Below are positions 7,575 to 16,096 of a stretch of DNA of 32,846 nt, one piece after another. The notes below the pieces were generated by a model. It did no database searches, was not told the DNA's origin, and saw only the letters and a program-made list of their open reading frames with translations. How positions within the stretch are numbered: the stretch's first letter is position 1; each line of letters opens with the position of its first letter. The position numbers and the translations under genes are program-made. The stretch is from Saprospiraceae bacterium (GTDB lineage: Bacteria > Bacteroidota > Bacteroidia > Chitinophagales > Saprospiraceae). The DNA lies in NCBI GenBank assembly GCA_028277915.1, contig JANQFJ010000220.1, positions 1 through 32,846 on the forward strand, given 5' to 3'.

Positions 7575-8411
7575 TCACAGCTCCTTATTGTCCAATTCCT
7601 TTTCACTGGTCACAAAAAATCGATCCTGTAAATATTTATCATCGTACTGACGCACATCAAGGTGAACCCATGTATCTGCTGTAAATTCTCTTCCCACGCC
7701 GGGATGTCCTGGTTCCAGTGCTTTTAGATTTTTTTTATTCCAGCGGATTTGACAATTGCTTTTTTCAACCAATAATTCCCGAGCATCATTGCAAACCTCG
7801 CGTTTATCTTTTCCGCGACGAACGTTGAAACTAAAATCAAGTGCTTTACCCATGTGATTGGTGGAAGTTCTTCTTCGGTTTACATTATTAATATGGCAAC
7901 GGTAGCCGGATGTGATTCTGGGTTTGATGTACTTTCCCGTATCAGCATAAAACAAAAAAGCACGATAGGTGTGCAGTACAGCCTTATGAATTCCGGGATA
8001 TTCGTACTGGTGTTTTGACTCACTCATTTCATCTTTGCCGGAGCGGCTCCAATCAAGGACCATCGGGGATCTGGTTTTCAAAAAAAGTTTTTTGAATCGT
8101 TGTTGACCAAATCCTTTACAAGAGCAGAATTCACTATCATCACCAGCTTTTGCAGGACAGGCTATATCATCAAAATCCAATGAATATCGGTTGGCAAAAA
8201 TATTCAATGCGGTAAAGGTTTTAGGGCCGACTATTCCATCAGGTCTCGCCGTATTCATAAAATCCCTTTGAAATTGCTTAACCTGGTTCTTCGTTTTAGC
8301 GCCAAAATCGCCGTCCCAAACGGTTCCGGAAAATCCAGCCAGTCGCAGCTGAAGTTCTTCAACGTCCTTACCTTTACTACGCATTCTAAGGGTTCTTGCT
8401 CCGAATTTCAT
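7575..8411 (-). CDS. Peptidoglycan-binding domain plus M15-type zinc peptidase
   Basis: 278 aa. Residues about 5-72 are a PG_binding_1 fold (VEELQLRLAGF, DGDFGAKTKNQVKQFQRD, PDGIVGPKTFTALN). Residues about 135-265 form an M15 (DD-carboxypeptidase/VanY-like) domain with the zinc site H186-x6-D192 (NHMGKALDF) and W-V-H250-L-D252. The linker contains a cysteine cluster (CPAKAGDDSEFCSCKG, 85-100). Expected activity: cleavage of peptidoglycan stem peptides. No N-terminal signal peptide is visible; the protein starts directly with the binding domain, as in phage or contractile-system lysins. No such genes are adjacent, so export is unexplained. Confidence 0.85.
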   Translation of the reverse strand: MKFGARTLRMRSKGKDVEELQLRLAGFSGTVWDGDFGAKTKNQVKQFQRDFMNTARPDGIVGPKTFTALNIFANRYSLDFDDIACPAKAGDDSEFCSCKGFGQQRFKKLFLKTRSPMVLDWSRSGKDEMSESKHQYEYPGIHKAVLHTYRAFLFYADTGKYIKPRITSGYRCHINNVNRRRTSTNHMGKALDFSFNVRRGKDKREVCNDARELLVEKSNCQIRWNKKNLKALEPGHPGVGREFTADTWVHLDVRQYDDKYLQDRFFVTSEKELDNKEL

Positions 8412-8759
8412 TAGTCAAATTTTTAATTTAGAATTAGGTGATATTCAAGTGCTTAGCGCTAATATAAATGATTTGTAGAAAAATTAAGCATGTACCTGAT
8501 TTTTGTTTTATAATACTTGTAAAAACCAGGAGTTTGTGATAACATACGAATTATGAGCATAATAGTTCTTATTAAAAAAAGTAACTTTTTAAAACAAAAA
8601 ACCAGGTAAATATCACCTTGCAATTTTCTGCAAAGCAATACCGCCAAAGAATGTTTTGAATGGCTAAAAGAGGAAAATTTATTATAGTAATACTTGCGAG
8701 TTAAATTTTAAGATCATACATTTGTGAGTAATTACTCACTTTTGTTGTTATGGGTATAG
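8412..8759. other. Intergenic region between the M15 gene and tetR, no gene supported
   Basis: 348 bp, very AT-rich. The right end carries the tetR promoter and operator. An imperfect inverted repeat (CCTGATTTTT / AAAAACCAGG, 8495-8530) is present without a convincing U-tract on either strand. A 62-codon open frame on the minus strand here has no recognisable features and is not called. Confidence 0.6.
8694..8739 (+). promoter_or_regulatory. tetR promoter overlapped by a perfect TetR-type operator
   Basis: TTG (8694-8696), a 20-nt spacer and TACATTTG (8717-8724) match the Bacteroidota promoter. A perfect 16-bp palindrome, GTGAGTAATTACTCAC (8724-8739), starts on the last base of the -7 element and covers the probable transcription start. 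The same sequence recurs before the next gene, so autoregulation is likely. Confidence 0.85.
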
Positions 8760-9290
8760 ATGACAGATAAGAAAGAAAATATTTTAAGAGCGGCTTTGGT
8801 ACTTTTTGCTAATGACGGATATAATATTACTTCCACCAGCAAGATTGCAAAAAAAGCAGGGGTATCAGAAGGTTTGATTTTTCGTCATTTCGAGAATAAA
8901 AAAGGCCTTTTGGACGCCATTGTAGCAGACGCACATCGACGCCTGAGTAAGGTGTTTGCACACATCCTTTTCGAAGATGATCCAAAGGAAGTGATTCGAA
9001 AAACAATTGTACTTCCCTTTGAAATGAGCAAAGTTGATAGGGTAGAAAAGGATTTTTGGAAATTGCAGTTTATTTTAAAGTGGCAGAGAGAATATAACAA
9101 TTCAAATAAAATGAAGCCAATCATTGACAAATTAACCTGGGCATTTGAAAAACTAGGATTTGCAACTCCTGAAAAAGAGGCAGCTTTGCTCATTCAAATT
9201 ATTGACTCAACTTCAATCAGTATGCTGAGAGATGGCATTGAATATAGTGAACAGGACAAATTATTTCTTTTAGCTAAATATAAAGTATAA
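8760..9290 (+). CDS. TetR/AcrR-family transcriptional repressor
   Basis: 176 aa, typical of the family though slightly short. The N-terminal helix-turn-helix spans about residues 7-50 (ILRAALVLFANDGYNITST, SKIAKKAGVSEGLIFRHFENK). The C-terminal ligand-binding region is not assignable to a ligand. Palindromic operators lie over its own promoter (8724-8739) and between it and the following SDR gene (9308-9323). It therefore probably represses itself and that SDR until an inducer binds. The SDR follows after 70 bp in the same direction. Confidence 0.92.
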   Translation: MTDKKENILRAALVLFANDGYNITSTSKIAKKAGVSEGLIFRHFENKKGLLDAIVADAHRRLSKVFAHILFEDDPKEVIRKTIVLPFEMSKVDRVEKDFWKLQFILKWQREYNNSNKMKPIIDKLTWAFEKLGFATPEKEAALLIQIIDSTSISMLRDGIEYSEQDKLFLLAKYKV

Positions 9291-9307
9291 AAAATTTTAA
9301 CATAATT

Positions 9308-9323
9308 GTGAGTAAGTACTCAC
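9308..9323 (+). promoter_or_regulatory. Second TetR-type operator, upstream of the SDR
   Basis: GTGAGTA-AG-TACTCAC has the same 7-bp arms as the tetR operator and differs only in the centre. It lies 37 bp before the SDR start. A clear -33/-7 pair was not found here; TAATTTAT just after the operator is a weak -7 candidate. Confidence 0.8.
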
Positions 9324-9360
9324 TAATTTATTTCAGATTAATAATAATAAATCAATTAAA

Positions 9361-10137
9361 ATGAAAAAAGTAGCATTAATCACAGGAGCATCAAGTGGAA
9401 TTGGGAGAGAATTTGCACGAATCCATGCAGAAAATGGAGGCGATCTGGTTATTACCGCAAGAAGAGCTGATAAACTCAAGGAACTTAAAAATGAATTAGA
9501 GCAAAAGCATGGTGTAAACGTCATGGTCATTGCTAAAGATTTGAGCCAATCAAATGCTCCGAAAGAGATCTACGATGAAGTTAAAAACACAGGAATTGAA
9601 GTGGATTATCTGATCAACAATGCAGGTTTTGGTGGTCGTGGAAAATTTCATGAAAGAGATTGGAATTTGGATTTGACGATGATCCACCTTAATGTGACTG
9701 CGCTCACGGCCTTGACGAGACTTTTTTTACCAGATTTTGTACAAAGAAATAGCGGAAAAATTTTAAATGTTTCCTCTACAGCAAGCCTGCTGCCGGGACC
9801 GCTTCAGGCTGTATATTACGCAACAAAAGCTTATGTGACTTCTTTCAGCAATGCCATTGCAGAAGAGTTGCATGACACAAATATCACGATTACAGCTTTG
9901 CTCCCGGGAGCTACTGAAACGGAATTTGCATCAACCTCGGGAATGGATAAAACCGAATTATTTAAAAACACTTTCAGCGCACGGGAAGTTGCTCAGGATG
10001 GATACGAAGGCATGCTTTCCGGAAAACTCAACGTCATAGCAGGATTGACTTTTGGACAAAAGATGATGATGGCAACGCTTCCGTTTACTCCCAAAAAAAT
10101 GCTTTTGAGCCAAATCCGTAAAATGCAGGAAGTTTAA
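9361..10137 (+). CDS. Short-chain dehydrogenase/reductase under TetR control
   Basis: 258 aa. TGASSGIG (8-15) is the cofactor motif, NNAG is at 86-89, SST at 138-140, and the catalytic Y152-x3-K156 lies in YYATK. The C-terminus (MMATLPFTPKKMLLSQIRKM) fits the DltE/YqjQ-like group of SDRs, usually annotated only as SDR-family oxidoreductases. The substrate is unknown. The operator at 9308-9323 ties its expression to the upstream TetR regulator. It converges with the AraC-type gene, 36 bp between stops. Confidence 0.88.
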   Translation: MKKVALITGASSGIGREFARIHAENGGDLVITARRADKLKELKNELEQKHGVNVMVIAKDLSQSNAPKEIYDEVKNTGIEVDYLINNAGFGGRGKFHERDWNLDLTMIHLNVTALTALTRLFLPDFVQRNSGKILNVSSTASLLPGPLQAVYYATKAYVTSFSNAIAEELHDTNITITALLPGATETEFASTSGMDKTELFKNTFSAREVAQDGYEGMLSGKLNVIAGLTFGQKMMMATLPFTPKKMLLSQIRKMQEV

Positions 10138-10173
10138 ATTCAAAGATTTAGGAAGGGATCTCGTTTTATCAAA

Positions 10174-11082
10174 TTAATTCAAATTCCGATACTCTGTCGG
10201 ACTCATCCCAGTCTTTGCTTTAAACAACTTGTTGAAACTCTGTGCATATTCAAAACCAAAGCCGTAGGCGATCTCACTTATGGATTCATTTGTGCCTATG
10301 ATTTTGGTTTTGGCCTTTTCAATTAAATAATCCTGAATATGCTCTTTGGCACTTTGCCCTGTTTCATTTTTTATCAAATCTCCTAAATAATTTGAGGACA
10401 TATTCATTTCTTTTGCACAATAATTTACAGACAAAACACCTAGTTCAAACGGTTTGTCAGAGGCGTAATAATCACTCAGGATTTTTTCAAATTTAGAAAT
10501 GAAATCTTTGTTCAAATTAGTACGGGTATAAAATTGCCGATCATAAAATCGCTTGCAATATTTCAGGAGCAATTCGATGTTTGAAATGATTAATTCCTGG
10601 CTATGCTTGTCAATATTTTGATTGTACTCCTTTTCAATTTTTTGAACCAATTCTGTCAAAGATTGCTTTTCATCGTCTGAAAGATGCAACGCCTCATGCA
10701 CTTCGTAATTGAAAAAGGAAAAATTTTCAATCGTCCTACCCAATTCCGATTTTCGGAGCAAGTCAGGGTGAAAAAGCAGCGTCCAGCCGGAACTTCCCTC
10801 AATGACTTCAGGGTTTTCAACCTTCACCACCTGATTCGGTTTTATGAAGGTCATTGTCCCTTCCTGAAAGTCATAAGAATTGCGGCCATAAACCATGGAT
10901 CCAGAAATGCCTTGTTTTAAACTGATTTGATAAAAGTCAAAAATGTAGCTCTGATCTCCGTAATCAAAATTGGTCATTCGATCATCTATCGGAAGCACGG
11001 AAACCAAAGGATGTTTCGGTTTTTCAAAGTCATAAAAATCATGTACCTGACTTATTGTTTTTATTCTATTTATTTCCTTCAT
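10174..11082 (-). CDS. AraC-family transcriptional regulator
   Basis: 302 aa. The C-terminal double helix-turn-helix is clear (about 200-300): MNMSSNYLGDLIKNETGQSA, then ESISEIAYGFGFEYAQSFNKLFKAKTGM in two halves and the signature end SPTEYRNLN. The N-terminal part (about 25-130) has the look of a cupin-like effector domain. Its start overlaps the end of the SRPBCC gene by 17 bp, so both are on one transcript. The targets are not evident; the adjacent SDR/hydrolase genes are candidates. AraC neighbours of this kind often control oxidoreductase genes, but that is inference. Confidence 0.92.
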   Translation of the reverse strand: MKEINRIKTISQVHDFYDFEKPKHPLVSVLPIDDRMTNFDYGDQSYIFDFYQISLKQGISGSMVYGRNSYDFQEGTMTFIKPNQVVKVENPEVIEGSSGWTLLFHPDLLRKSELGRTIENFSFFNYEVHEALHLSDDEKQSLTELVQKIEKEYNQNIDKHSQELIISNIELLLKYCKRFYDRQFYTRTNLNKDFISKFEKILSDYYASDKPFELGVLSVNYCAKEMNMSSNYLGDLIKNETGQSAKEHIQDYLIEKAKTKIIGTNESISEIAYGFGFEYAQSFNKLFKAKTGMSPTEYRNLN

Positions 11083-11578
11083 TCCAATTATTTAGTGAAT
11101 CTATTCGCTTTTTCAATGCTTCATTCAATCGGCCGTAAGCTTTTCCAACGGGTTTCGGGTTCCAAAAATTTACACCAATTCCTGTATAATCTTCATGAAT
11201 AACCATTTTTGTTCTATTTTCCAGTGGTTCAAGAATGTATTGATGATCAAAGGTTAAAATAAAAGGCATTCCTCCGCCTTGATTTAATAATTTATTAGAA
11301 ACTACTTTTTTCACCGTTGAAGGAATTTCATATTCATTTCCCTCATCTTGAGTAAAGTGATATTTTACACGATTGCCTTCTTTAATTTCTCCATCCACCA
11401 ATTTCATCACTGGATTCCAGGAGCTATAATTGTCGGTATCCATCAATACTGCCCAAACGTTCTCGGGAGAGGCATTGATGATGATTTCGTGATGAACCGA
11501 TTTGCGGCCCGTGATATTTAAGATAACAAAAATGGCAATTAAAGCCAGAATTATCCAAAACCAAATTGAACTAAACAT
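11066..11578 (-). CDS. Membrane-anchored SRPBCC (START/polyketide cyclase-like) protein
   Basis: 170 aa. One N-terminal transmembrane helix (about 4-22, FWIILALIAIFVILNI) is followed by an SRPBCC fold. Typical family signatures are INASPENVWAVLMDTDNYSSWNPVM near the start (about 34-58), the hydrophobic strand HQYILEPLENRTKMVIHEDY, and a C-terminal helix LNEALKKRIDSL. Such proteins bind hydrophobic ligands; none can be named. It is the first gene of a pair with the AraC regulator, which begins inside its 3' end. Confidence 0.85.
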   Translation of the reverse strand: MFSSIWFWIILALIAIFVILNITGRKSVHHEIIINASPENVWAVLMDTDNYSSWNPVMKLVDGEIKEGNRVKYHFTQDEGNEYEIPSTVKKVVSNKLLNQGGGMPFILTFDHQYILEPLENRTKMVIHEDYTGIGVNFWNPKPVGKAYGRLNEALKKRIDSLNNWNEGNK

Positions 11579-11724
11579 AACATTATATTTTCTACAAAAT
11601 ATTATTTCAAATGTGCATCAAATTTCTCCACTATTTGCTCTGAGTTTTATCGTAGACAAGAATTGCTTTATTATTCATATTACGATTAATGTTTTATTTT
11701 GGCAAATAGTATTTTCCTTAATGC

Positions 11725-12552
11725 TTAAAACCCAAATTGCTTTTTAACTGCCTCAAAATATTCTTCATCATTTGAATTTCTTCTAACACTTAAAAATACA
11801 TCAGCATCTTGACCAGCAGTGTAGCGTAATTTGTTAGTTCCGTCTGTTGCAGCTTGGAATATTACTTCAGCTACTGCCGAAGGAGGAGAAACCCTGTTTT
11901 CATCAGTAGTTACATCCCCAATTCCAGCCATCATTGTATTTATCATTGGCTGATATTCTGGAATGGTATCGTCATTTTGAAAATCGAAGGAACGTCCTGC
12001 AAAATCGGTGGCAATAGTTCCTGGTTCAATGATTTTTGCTTTGACGCCAATTTGCTCCAGTTCATAGACCATTGACTCTGTAATCCCTTCAACAGCAAAC
12101 TTAGTCCCATGATAAAGAGCCCCTAAAGGGAAAGTAGCTTTTCCTCCAACAGAAGAAATATTGATAATGACACCATTTTTATTTTGTCTGAAATGAGGTA
12201 TAAGTGCTCTGGTTACGTCCAACAGACCAATTACATTGGTATTAAATTGACGGACAATATTTTCTCTGGGAAAAACTTCCAAAGGACCATAGGCACCATA
12301 GCCAGCATTGTTTACCAAAACATCGATTTTTCCAAATTTCGCAATACCCTTGCTTACTGTATCTTCAATGGTATCGACTTGAGTGACATCAAGTTTTGCC
12401 ACCCAAACATTTTCCAATTTCGTCAATTCTTCTTCTTTTTCAGGAGTACGCATAGTCGCTATCACATTCCAACCTTTTTCCTGAAAATAAACAGCTGTTG
12501 CACGACCGATACCTGTGCTTGCTCCTGTGATTAATATTGTTTTATTTTTCAT
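11725..12552 (-). CDS. Short-chain dehydrogenase/reductase
   Basis: 275 aa. TGASTGIG (9-16), NNAGYG (81-86), S133-S134 and the catalytic Y147-x3-K151 (YHGTK). The residues around GTIATDF and the overall length fit the classical SDRs that resemble YusZ or oxidoreductases acting on ketones or steroids. The substrate is unknown. It is the last gene of an operon with two alpha/beta hydrolases (32 bp after the previous stop). The co-location of hydrolases and an SDR suggests processing of an ester or carbonyl compound, which is inference only. Confidence 0.88.
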   Translation of the reverse strand: MKNKTILITGASTGIGRATAVYFQEKGWNVIATMRTPEKEEELTKLENVWVAKLDVTQVDTIEDTVSKGIAKFGKIDVLVNNAGYGAYGPLEVFPRENIVRQFNTNVIGLLDVTRALIPHFRQNKNGVIINISSVGGKATFPLGALYHGTKFAVEGITESMVYELEQIGVKAKIIEPGTIATDFAGRSFDFQNDDTIPEYQPMINTMMAGIGDVTTDENRVSPPSAVAEVIFQAATDGTNKLRYTAGQDADVFLSVRRNSNDEEYFEAVKKQFGF

Positions 12553-12584
12553 GATTTTTTATTTGAATTTATTTTGAAAACCTT

Positions 12585-13487
12585 TTAATTCATGTGCGCA
12601 TCAAACCACTCGACCATTTCTTCAGGATGCTCGGAGAAATAATTATAGCCTTTGAATCGTAAAGGAGTTCCTTCCATGTAAAGTATTTTTTTATCCTCAA
12701 CTGGCGTAAGGTCATACATTTCCTGCACATCTGTCCAACGTGAATTCGAATCATCTCTTACCTGAAAAAAGAATGTCGGAATATTGAGATTTTTGAACTT
12801 AGGAATGATGTCATGATCCGCTACTGTCAAGCCTGTGATTCCATTATAAATTGGTTCAAATGCTTCTAAAGCAGCATCTGCATCTATTCCCATTTGTCCA
12901 GCCTGACGTTCTATTGTTGTCTGTCCTTTTAATGGTGCAATACATAACAGGCATTTGATATCCTCAAAAGCCTCTGGTTTATGCTCCATAGCATTAAGTG
13001 TAGCATTAGCGCCCATGCACATGCTTGAAAGGGCAATCTTGGCAGATTCATTTCTAGATTTGACGTATTCTATAGATGCTAAGACCTCTTGCCATTCGTA
13101 GTAACCTACGCCTGATATTTTGCCTTCTCCGTCTCCACTCTCACCGTGACTTCTTAAATCATACGCCAAAATATTGTAACCTGCATCATGTAAAGCTTTG
13201 TAGCGAGGTAAAAAGTTAACCTCAAAACCACCTGCAAAATCCAAGCCTTCCAAATGTCCTGCAAAACCATATCGGTTGGCTGGAGAGAAGTGGTTGCTGA
13301 TAATTACCTTGTCCGAATCAGCTGGGATAAACCAGCCTTTGATGGTAACACCATCAGCTGTTTCAAAGGAAATTTCTTCGTAATCCATCTCATATTCTTT
13401 TGGTGATCTGAGAATGGGTGTTCGAGGGGGCGTAGAGAGCCCCATCGCAAGTGCAGTCAGCATTTGCGTTTGTTGTTCGTTAACCAT
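12585..13487 (-). CDS. Alpha/beta hydrolase with cysteine nucleophile elbow (paralogue 1)
   Basis: 300 aa, no signal peptide. Alpha/beta-hydrolase landmarks: VIISNHF (61-67), YDLRSHGESGDGEG (109-122) and the elbow S155-M-C157-M-G159. The nucleophile position carries Cys rather than Ser, as in dienelactone hydrolase. The strand with VRDD (near 250) can supply the acid. At the place where the catalytic His is expected, near EGTPLRFKGYNYF, no His is present. It is paralogous to the gene upstream (24-bp gap) and shares the elbow and the YD[LM]R-HG-S motif. Cytoplasmic hydrolase; the substrate is unknown and catalytic competence is uncertain. Confidence 0.83.
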   Translation of the reverse strand: MVNEQQTQMLTALAMGLSTPPRTPILRSPKEYEMDYEEISFETADGVTIKGWFIPADSDKVIISNHFSPANRYGFAGHLEGLDFAGGFEVNFLPRYKALHDAGYNILAYDLRSHGESGDGEGKISGVGYYEWQEVLASIEYVKSRNESAKIALSSMCMGANATLNAMEHKPEAFEDIKCLLCIAPLKGQTTIERQAGQMGIDADAALEAFEPIYNGITGLTVADHDIIPKFKNLNIPTFFFQVRDDSNSRWTDVQEMYDLTPVEDKKILYMEGTPLRFKGYNYFSEHPEEMVEWFDAHMN

Positions 13488-13511
13488 TTTATTTAATTTT
13501 ATTTGGAAAAT

Positions 13512-14390
13512 TTAATTCATGTATTTATCAAACCAATCCAATATCGGCTTCGGGTTTTTGCCTAACCAATCATAAGCAGCAGCTCTTTTCTTCTCTAAAT
13601 CAAGCCACAGTATTTCTTTTTCGACTGTCAAGTCAATGAAATATTGTTTGACCATATTTAAATCGGTCATCGGGTCATTACTATTTTGGATAACAAACGT
13701 TGGTACTGAAATGTCTTTTACATAGGGCAAAAAAGAATCCCCCGTTAGATCTGTATTCCTTTTATTTTTACTATACTTACTTCCTGCATTTACCAAAAAC
13801 ATTGGAAGTCCCATATTTGCCACAAAGTAATCATACGTTAAGGGCTGCACTGAAATCATAGTTTTCAAGTTCTTAAATTTCTTCATTGCAGGTTCGAGAC
13901 CGAAGGCAAAAGTACTTGCCGCCTGCCCCATGCAAATTGATAGTAAGCCAATATTTGCATTTTTATAGTCCTCATGTTTTTCAATGAATTGAATTGCTGC
14001 AATGATATCTTTACGTTCATCTTTTCCCCAAGTTATCCAGCCCCTTTGTTCGCTGTCACCATGATTACGCATATCGTACATTAACACCGAATAGCCTGCT
14101 TCTATTAAATATTTAACTTGGTTAAGAAAATGAATATCGCTATTCCATAGGGATTTCTCCATCATTCCCTTACCCTCAATTGTAAATCCACATCGGGAGC
14201 ATTGCACTCCAAAATGAGATTGTATAATGACTTTGTCTTTTTCACCCTTGACCAACCACCCTGAAAGTGTGACACCATCACTGGTCCTGAAAGTTACGTC
14301 CTCATAATCCAATCCATATTTATCAGGAGTTTCAAAAACAGGCGACTTGCCGGGTTTTATCATTAGGTTAGAAATTGCTTTTCCGAGCAT
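13512..14390 (-). CDS. Alpha/beta hydrolase with cysteine nucleophile elbow (paralogue 2)
   Basis: 292 aa. Same architecture as the next gene: VIIQSHF (54-60), YDMRNHGDSEQRG (105-117), elbow S151-I-C153-M-G155, C-terminal PKPILDWFDKYMN. The acid could come from NSNDPMTD. The segment where the catalytic His normally sits (LDLEKKRAAAYDWLGKN) lacks one. It is the first gene of an apparent three-gene operon (hydrolase, hydrolase, SDR). A good -7 element lies 35 bp upstream. The two hydrolases probably arose by duplication and may form a heteromer or act on related substrates; neither idea can be tested from the sequence. Confidence 0.83.
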   Translation of the reverse strand: MLGKAISNLMIKPGKSPVFETPDKYGLDYEDVTFRTSDGVTLSGWLVKGEKDKVIIQSHFGVQCSRCGFTIEGKGMMEKSLWNSDIHFLNQVKYLIEAGYSVLMYDMRNHGDSEQRGWITWGKDERKDIIAAIQFIEKHEDYKNANIGLLSICMGQAASTFAFGLEPAMKKFKNLKTMISVQPLTYDYFVANMGLPMFLVNAGSKYSKNKRNTDLTGDSFLPYVKDISVPTFVIQNSNDPMTDLNMVKQYFIDLTVEKEILWLDLEKKRAAAYDWLGKNPKPILDWFDKYMN

Positions 14391-14424
14391 GGTTTATTGC
14401 TTTTAGTTTTATAATTTTCTTTTA

Positions 14425-14432
14425 CAAAATTA
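14425..14432 (-). promoter_or_regulatory. Probable -7 element of the hydrolase-hydrolase-SDR operon
   Basis: TAATTTTG on the minus strand is an exact TAnnTTTG match, 34 bp upstream of the first hydrolase start. No clear TTG lies at the expected -33 distance, so the promoter may be weak or activator-dependent. Confidence 0.5.
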
Positions 14433-14635
14433 AAGGCAATAAAGAAGTCATGCTTATCCTTTTTACTGAAATACTAATCCATATTACGGTTTAATACTGA
14501 AAGTAAATAAATCAAAAACTGAGCAATCAATTCGTCCATCAAAATTGAGTCAATTTCAATTTGGAAGGTATTATTAAATGTCTTAGTTGTAGTGCGAGAA
14601 GCTATTTTATAGCAAGAATTGCAATAGATTTCTCT

Positions 14636-14992
14636 TTAAAAGTTTGAAAGCTGTCTGGATTCCTGTATTTCTCCGATATGGTAATAAGATACAATTCTTT
14701 CAATCAGACCATTTTCAGCATAATACCACTCACTTACGTCCAAAGTAAAGTCTCCTTGAGTCGCAGTGTATCTGACACATGCCTTTTCTTTTTCAAAAAT
14801 CTCGTCATGTAATTCAAAACGATAACCCAAAAATTTGTCCTTGTTAGCTTCAACCAAACTGATGTATTGTTTTTTTCCATCTATCGTTCCAAAAGGACTC
14901 GTATGTTTGAAGTTTTCAGTAATGGGTAAATTATAAAAATCTCCCTCTTCCCATTTGCTAAACCAACTATTTATTAATTCTTTTAAATCCAT
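14636..14992 (-). CDS. SnoaL-like / NTF2-fold protein
   Basis: 118 aa, the usual size of a single NTF2-like cone. Features: an N-terminal helix LKELINSWFSKWEEGDF, then TENFKHTSPFGTIDGKKQYI (family pattern D-F-HDP-DG-------), and strands ending in VSEWYYAENGLIERIVSYY. Members are SnoaL-type isomerases/cyclases or limonene-epoxide-hydrolase relatives, many without known activity. It follows the alcohol dehydrogenase gene with a 31-bp gap and is probably co-transcribed. The region upstream of the next operon (14391-14635) contains no further gene. Confidence 0.75.
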   Translation of the reverse strand: MDLKELINSWFSKWEEGDFYNLPITENFKHTSPFGTIDGKKQYISLVEANKDKFLGYRFELHDEIFEKEKACVRYTATQGDFTLDVSEWYYAENGLIERIVSYYHIGEIQESRQLSNF

Positions 14993-15023
14993 TATTCACA
15001 ATTTATTGATACTGTTTTTGACT

Positions 15024-16016
15024 TCAGTTTTTGTTGGTATCATCCTCATGATCCACTTTAATTATGATTTTTCCAAGATGCTTTCCTTCACCAAAGTATT
15101 GGATAAGCCCAGGTGCTTCAATTAAAGGGTAGGGGCCATCTATGACAGGTTGAATTTTTCCAGCTTCGAAAAGTTTATTTACATTTTCCAATCCTTTGTT
15201 TGCTTTCAATGCAAGAACATAGACATTCTTTTTGTAGAACCTGGAAATCCACGGTCTTAGAATAAAGGTCTGTAAAATCCGAGTCAAATACCCTCCAACG
15301 GTGACATAAGTACCACCGGGACTTAAAACTCTCAGATAATCGAAAGTTGAACGGGTTGTTTTCGCATCCAGAATTAGGTCGTATTGTTGGCCGTTTTTTG
15401 TGAACTCTTCTTTTTTATAATCAATGACATGATCAAAGCCTAATGTTTTCATCATCTTCAATTTATCACCTGTATCAACTCCCGTCACTTCAGCATCCAA
15501 TAATTTTGCGAATTGTAAACCGAAAGTACCCACTCCTCCTCCGGCGCCATTAATTAATATTTTTTGCCCTTTTCTCATCTTCCCAATATCATGGAGCCCT
15601 TGCCAGGCCAACATCGCAGCATGCGGGATTGATGCAGCTTCTTCAAAACTCATCTTTTTAGGCTTTTTTACGACAGCTTTTTCATTTATGCAGATGTATT
15701 CTGCAAAACTACCAAATCCATGTTCCGAAATATCTCCGTACACCGCATCTCCAATTTTAAATAAATTTGCATTTTCACCTAGCGCTTCAACAACCCCAGC
15801 CAATTCCATACCCGGAACTTGATTTTTGGGTTTGAACAAACCAAACATCAATCGGTATAAAAAGGGTTCGCCTCTCATCATACTCCAATCATAATCATTC
15901 ACAGCAGTAGCATGAATTTTTATCAAAACCTCATTTTCTTTTGGAGTTGGCTTAGTAACTTCATTGAGTTGAAGATTATCAGGAGAACCGTATTTTGTTA
16001 TTACAATCGCCTTCAT
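15024..16016 (-). CDS. Zinc-independent MDR-family NAD(P)-dependent alcohol dehydrogenase / quinone oxidoreductase
   Basis: 330 aa. The N-terminal GroES-like domain includes VLIKIHATAVNDYDWSMMRGE and the signature PGMELAGVVEALG (68-80). The Rossmann domain has GAGGGVG (157-163) followed by D176 in VTGVDTGDKL. The structural-zinc cysteine cluster of true zinc alcohol dehydrogenases is absent, which points to the quinone-oxidoreductase-like (QOR/zeta-crystallin) branch using NAD(P)H. Substrates in this branch are quinones or enones. It heads a two-gene unit with the SnoaL-like gene. No convincing promoter was seen in the 80-bp gap upstream. Confidence 0.88.
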   Translation of the reverse strand: MKAIVITKYGSPDNLQLNEVTKPTPKENEVLIKIHATAVNDYDWSMMRGEPFLYRLMFGLFKPKNQVPGMELAGVVEALGENANLFKIGDAVYGDISEHGFGSFAEYICINEKAVVKKPKKMSFEEAASIPHAAMLAWQGLHDIGKMRKGQKILINGAGGGVGTFGLQFAKLLDAEVTGVDTGDKLKMMKTLGFDHVIDYKKEEFTKNGQQYDLILDAKTTRSTFDYLRVLSPGGTYVTVGGYLTRILQTFILRPWISRFYKKNVYVLALKANKGLENVNKLFEAGKIQPVIDGPYPLIEAPGLIQYFGEGKHLGKIIIKVDHEDDTNKN

Positions 16017-16096
16017 AAGTTTTCTCTAATAGATTATTTCAGATTTAAATCATTGAAAGTATGTCATAATTTATTCATCATCATTCAAAGCGTTTG

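Noticed and set aside
8459..8647. 62-codon open reading frame on the minus strand in the intergenic gap
   Set aside because: Low-complexity AT-rich sequence, no domain and no promoter; probably chance.
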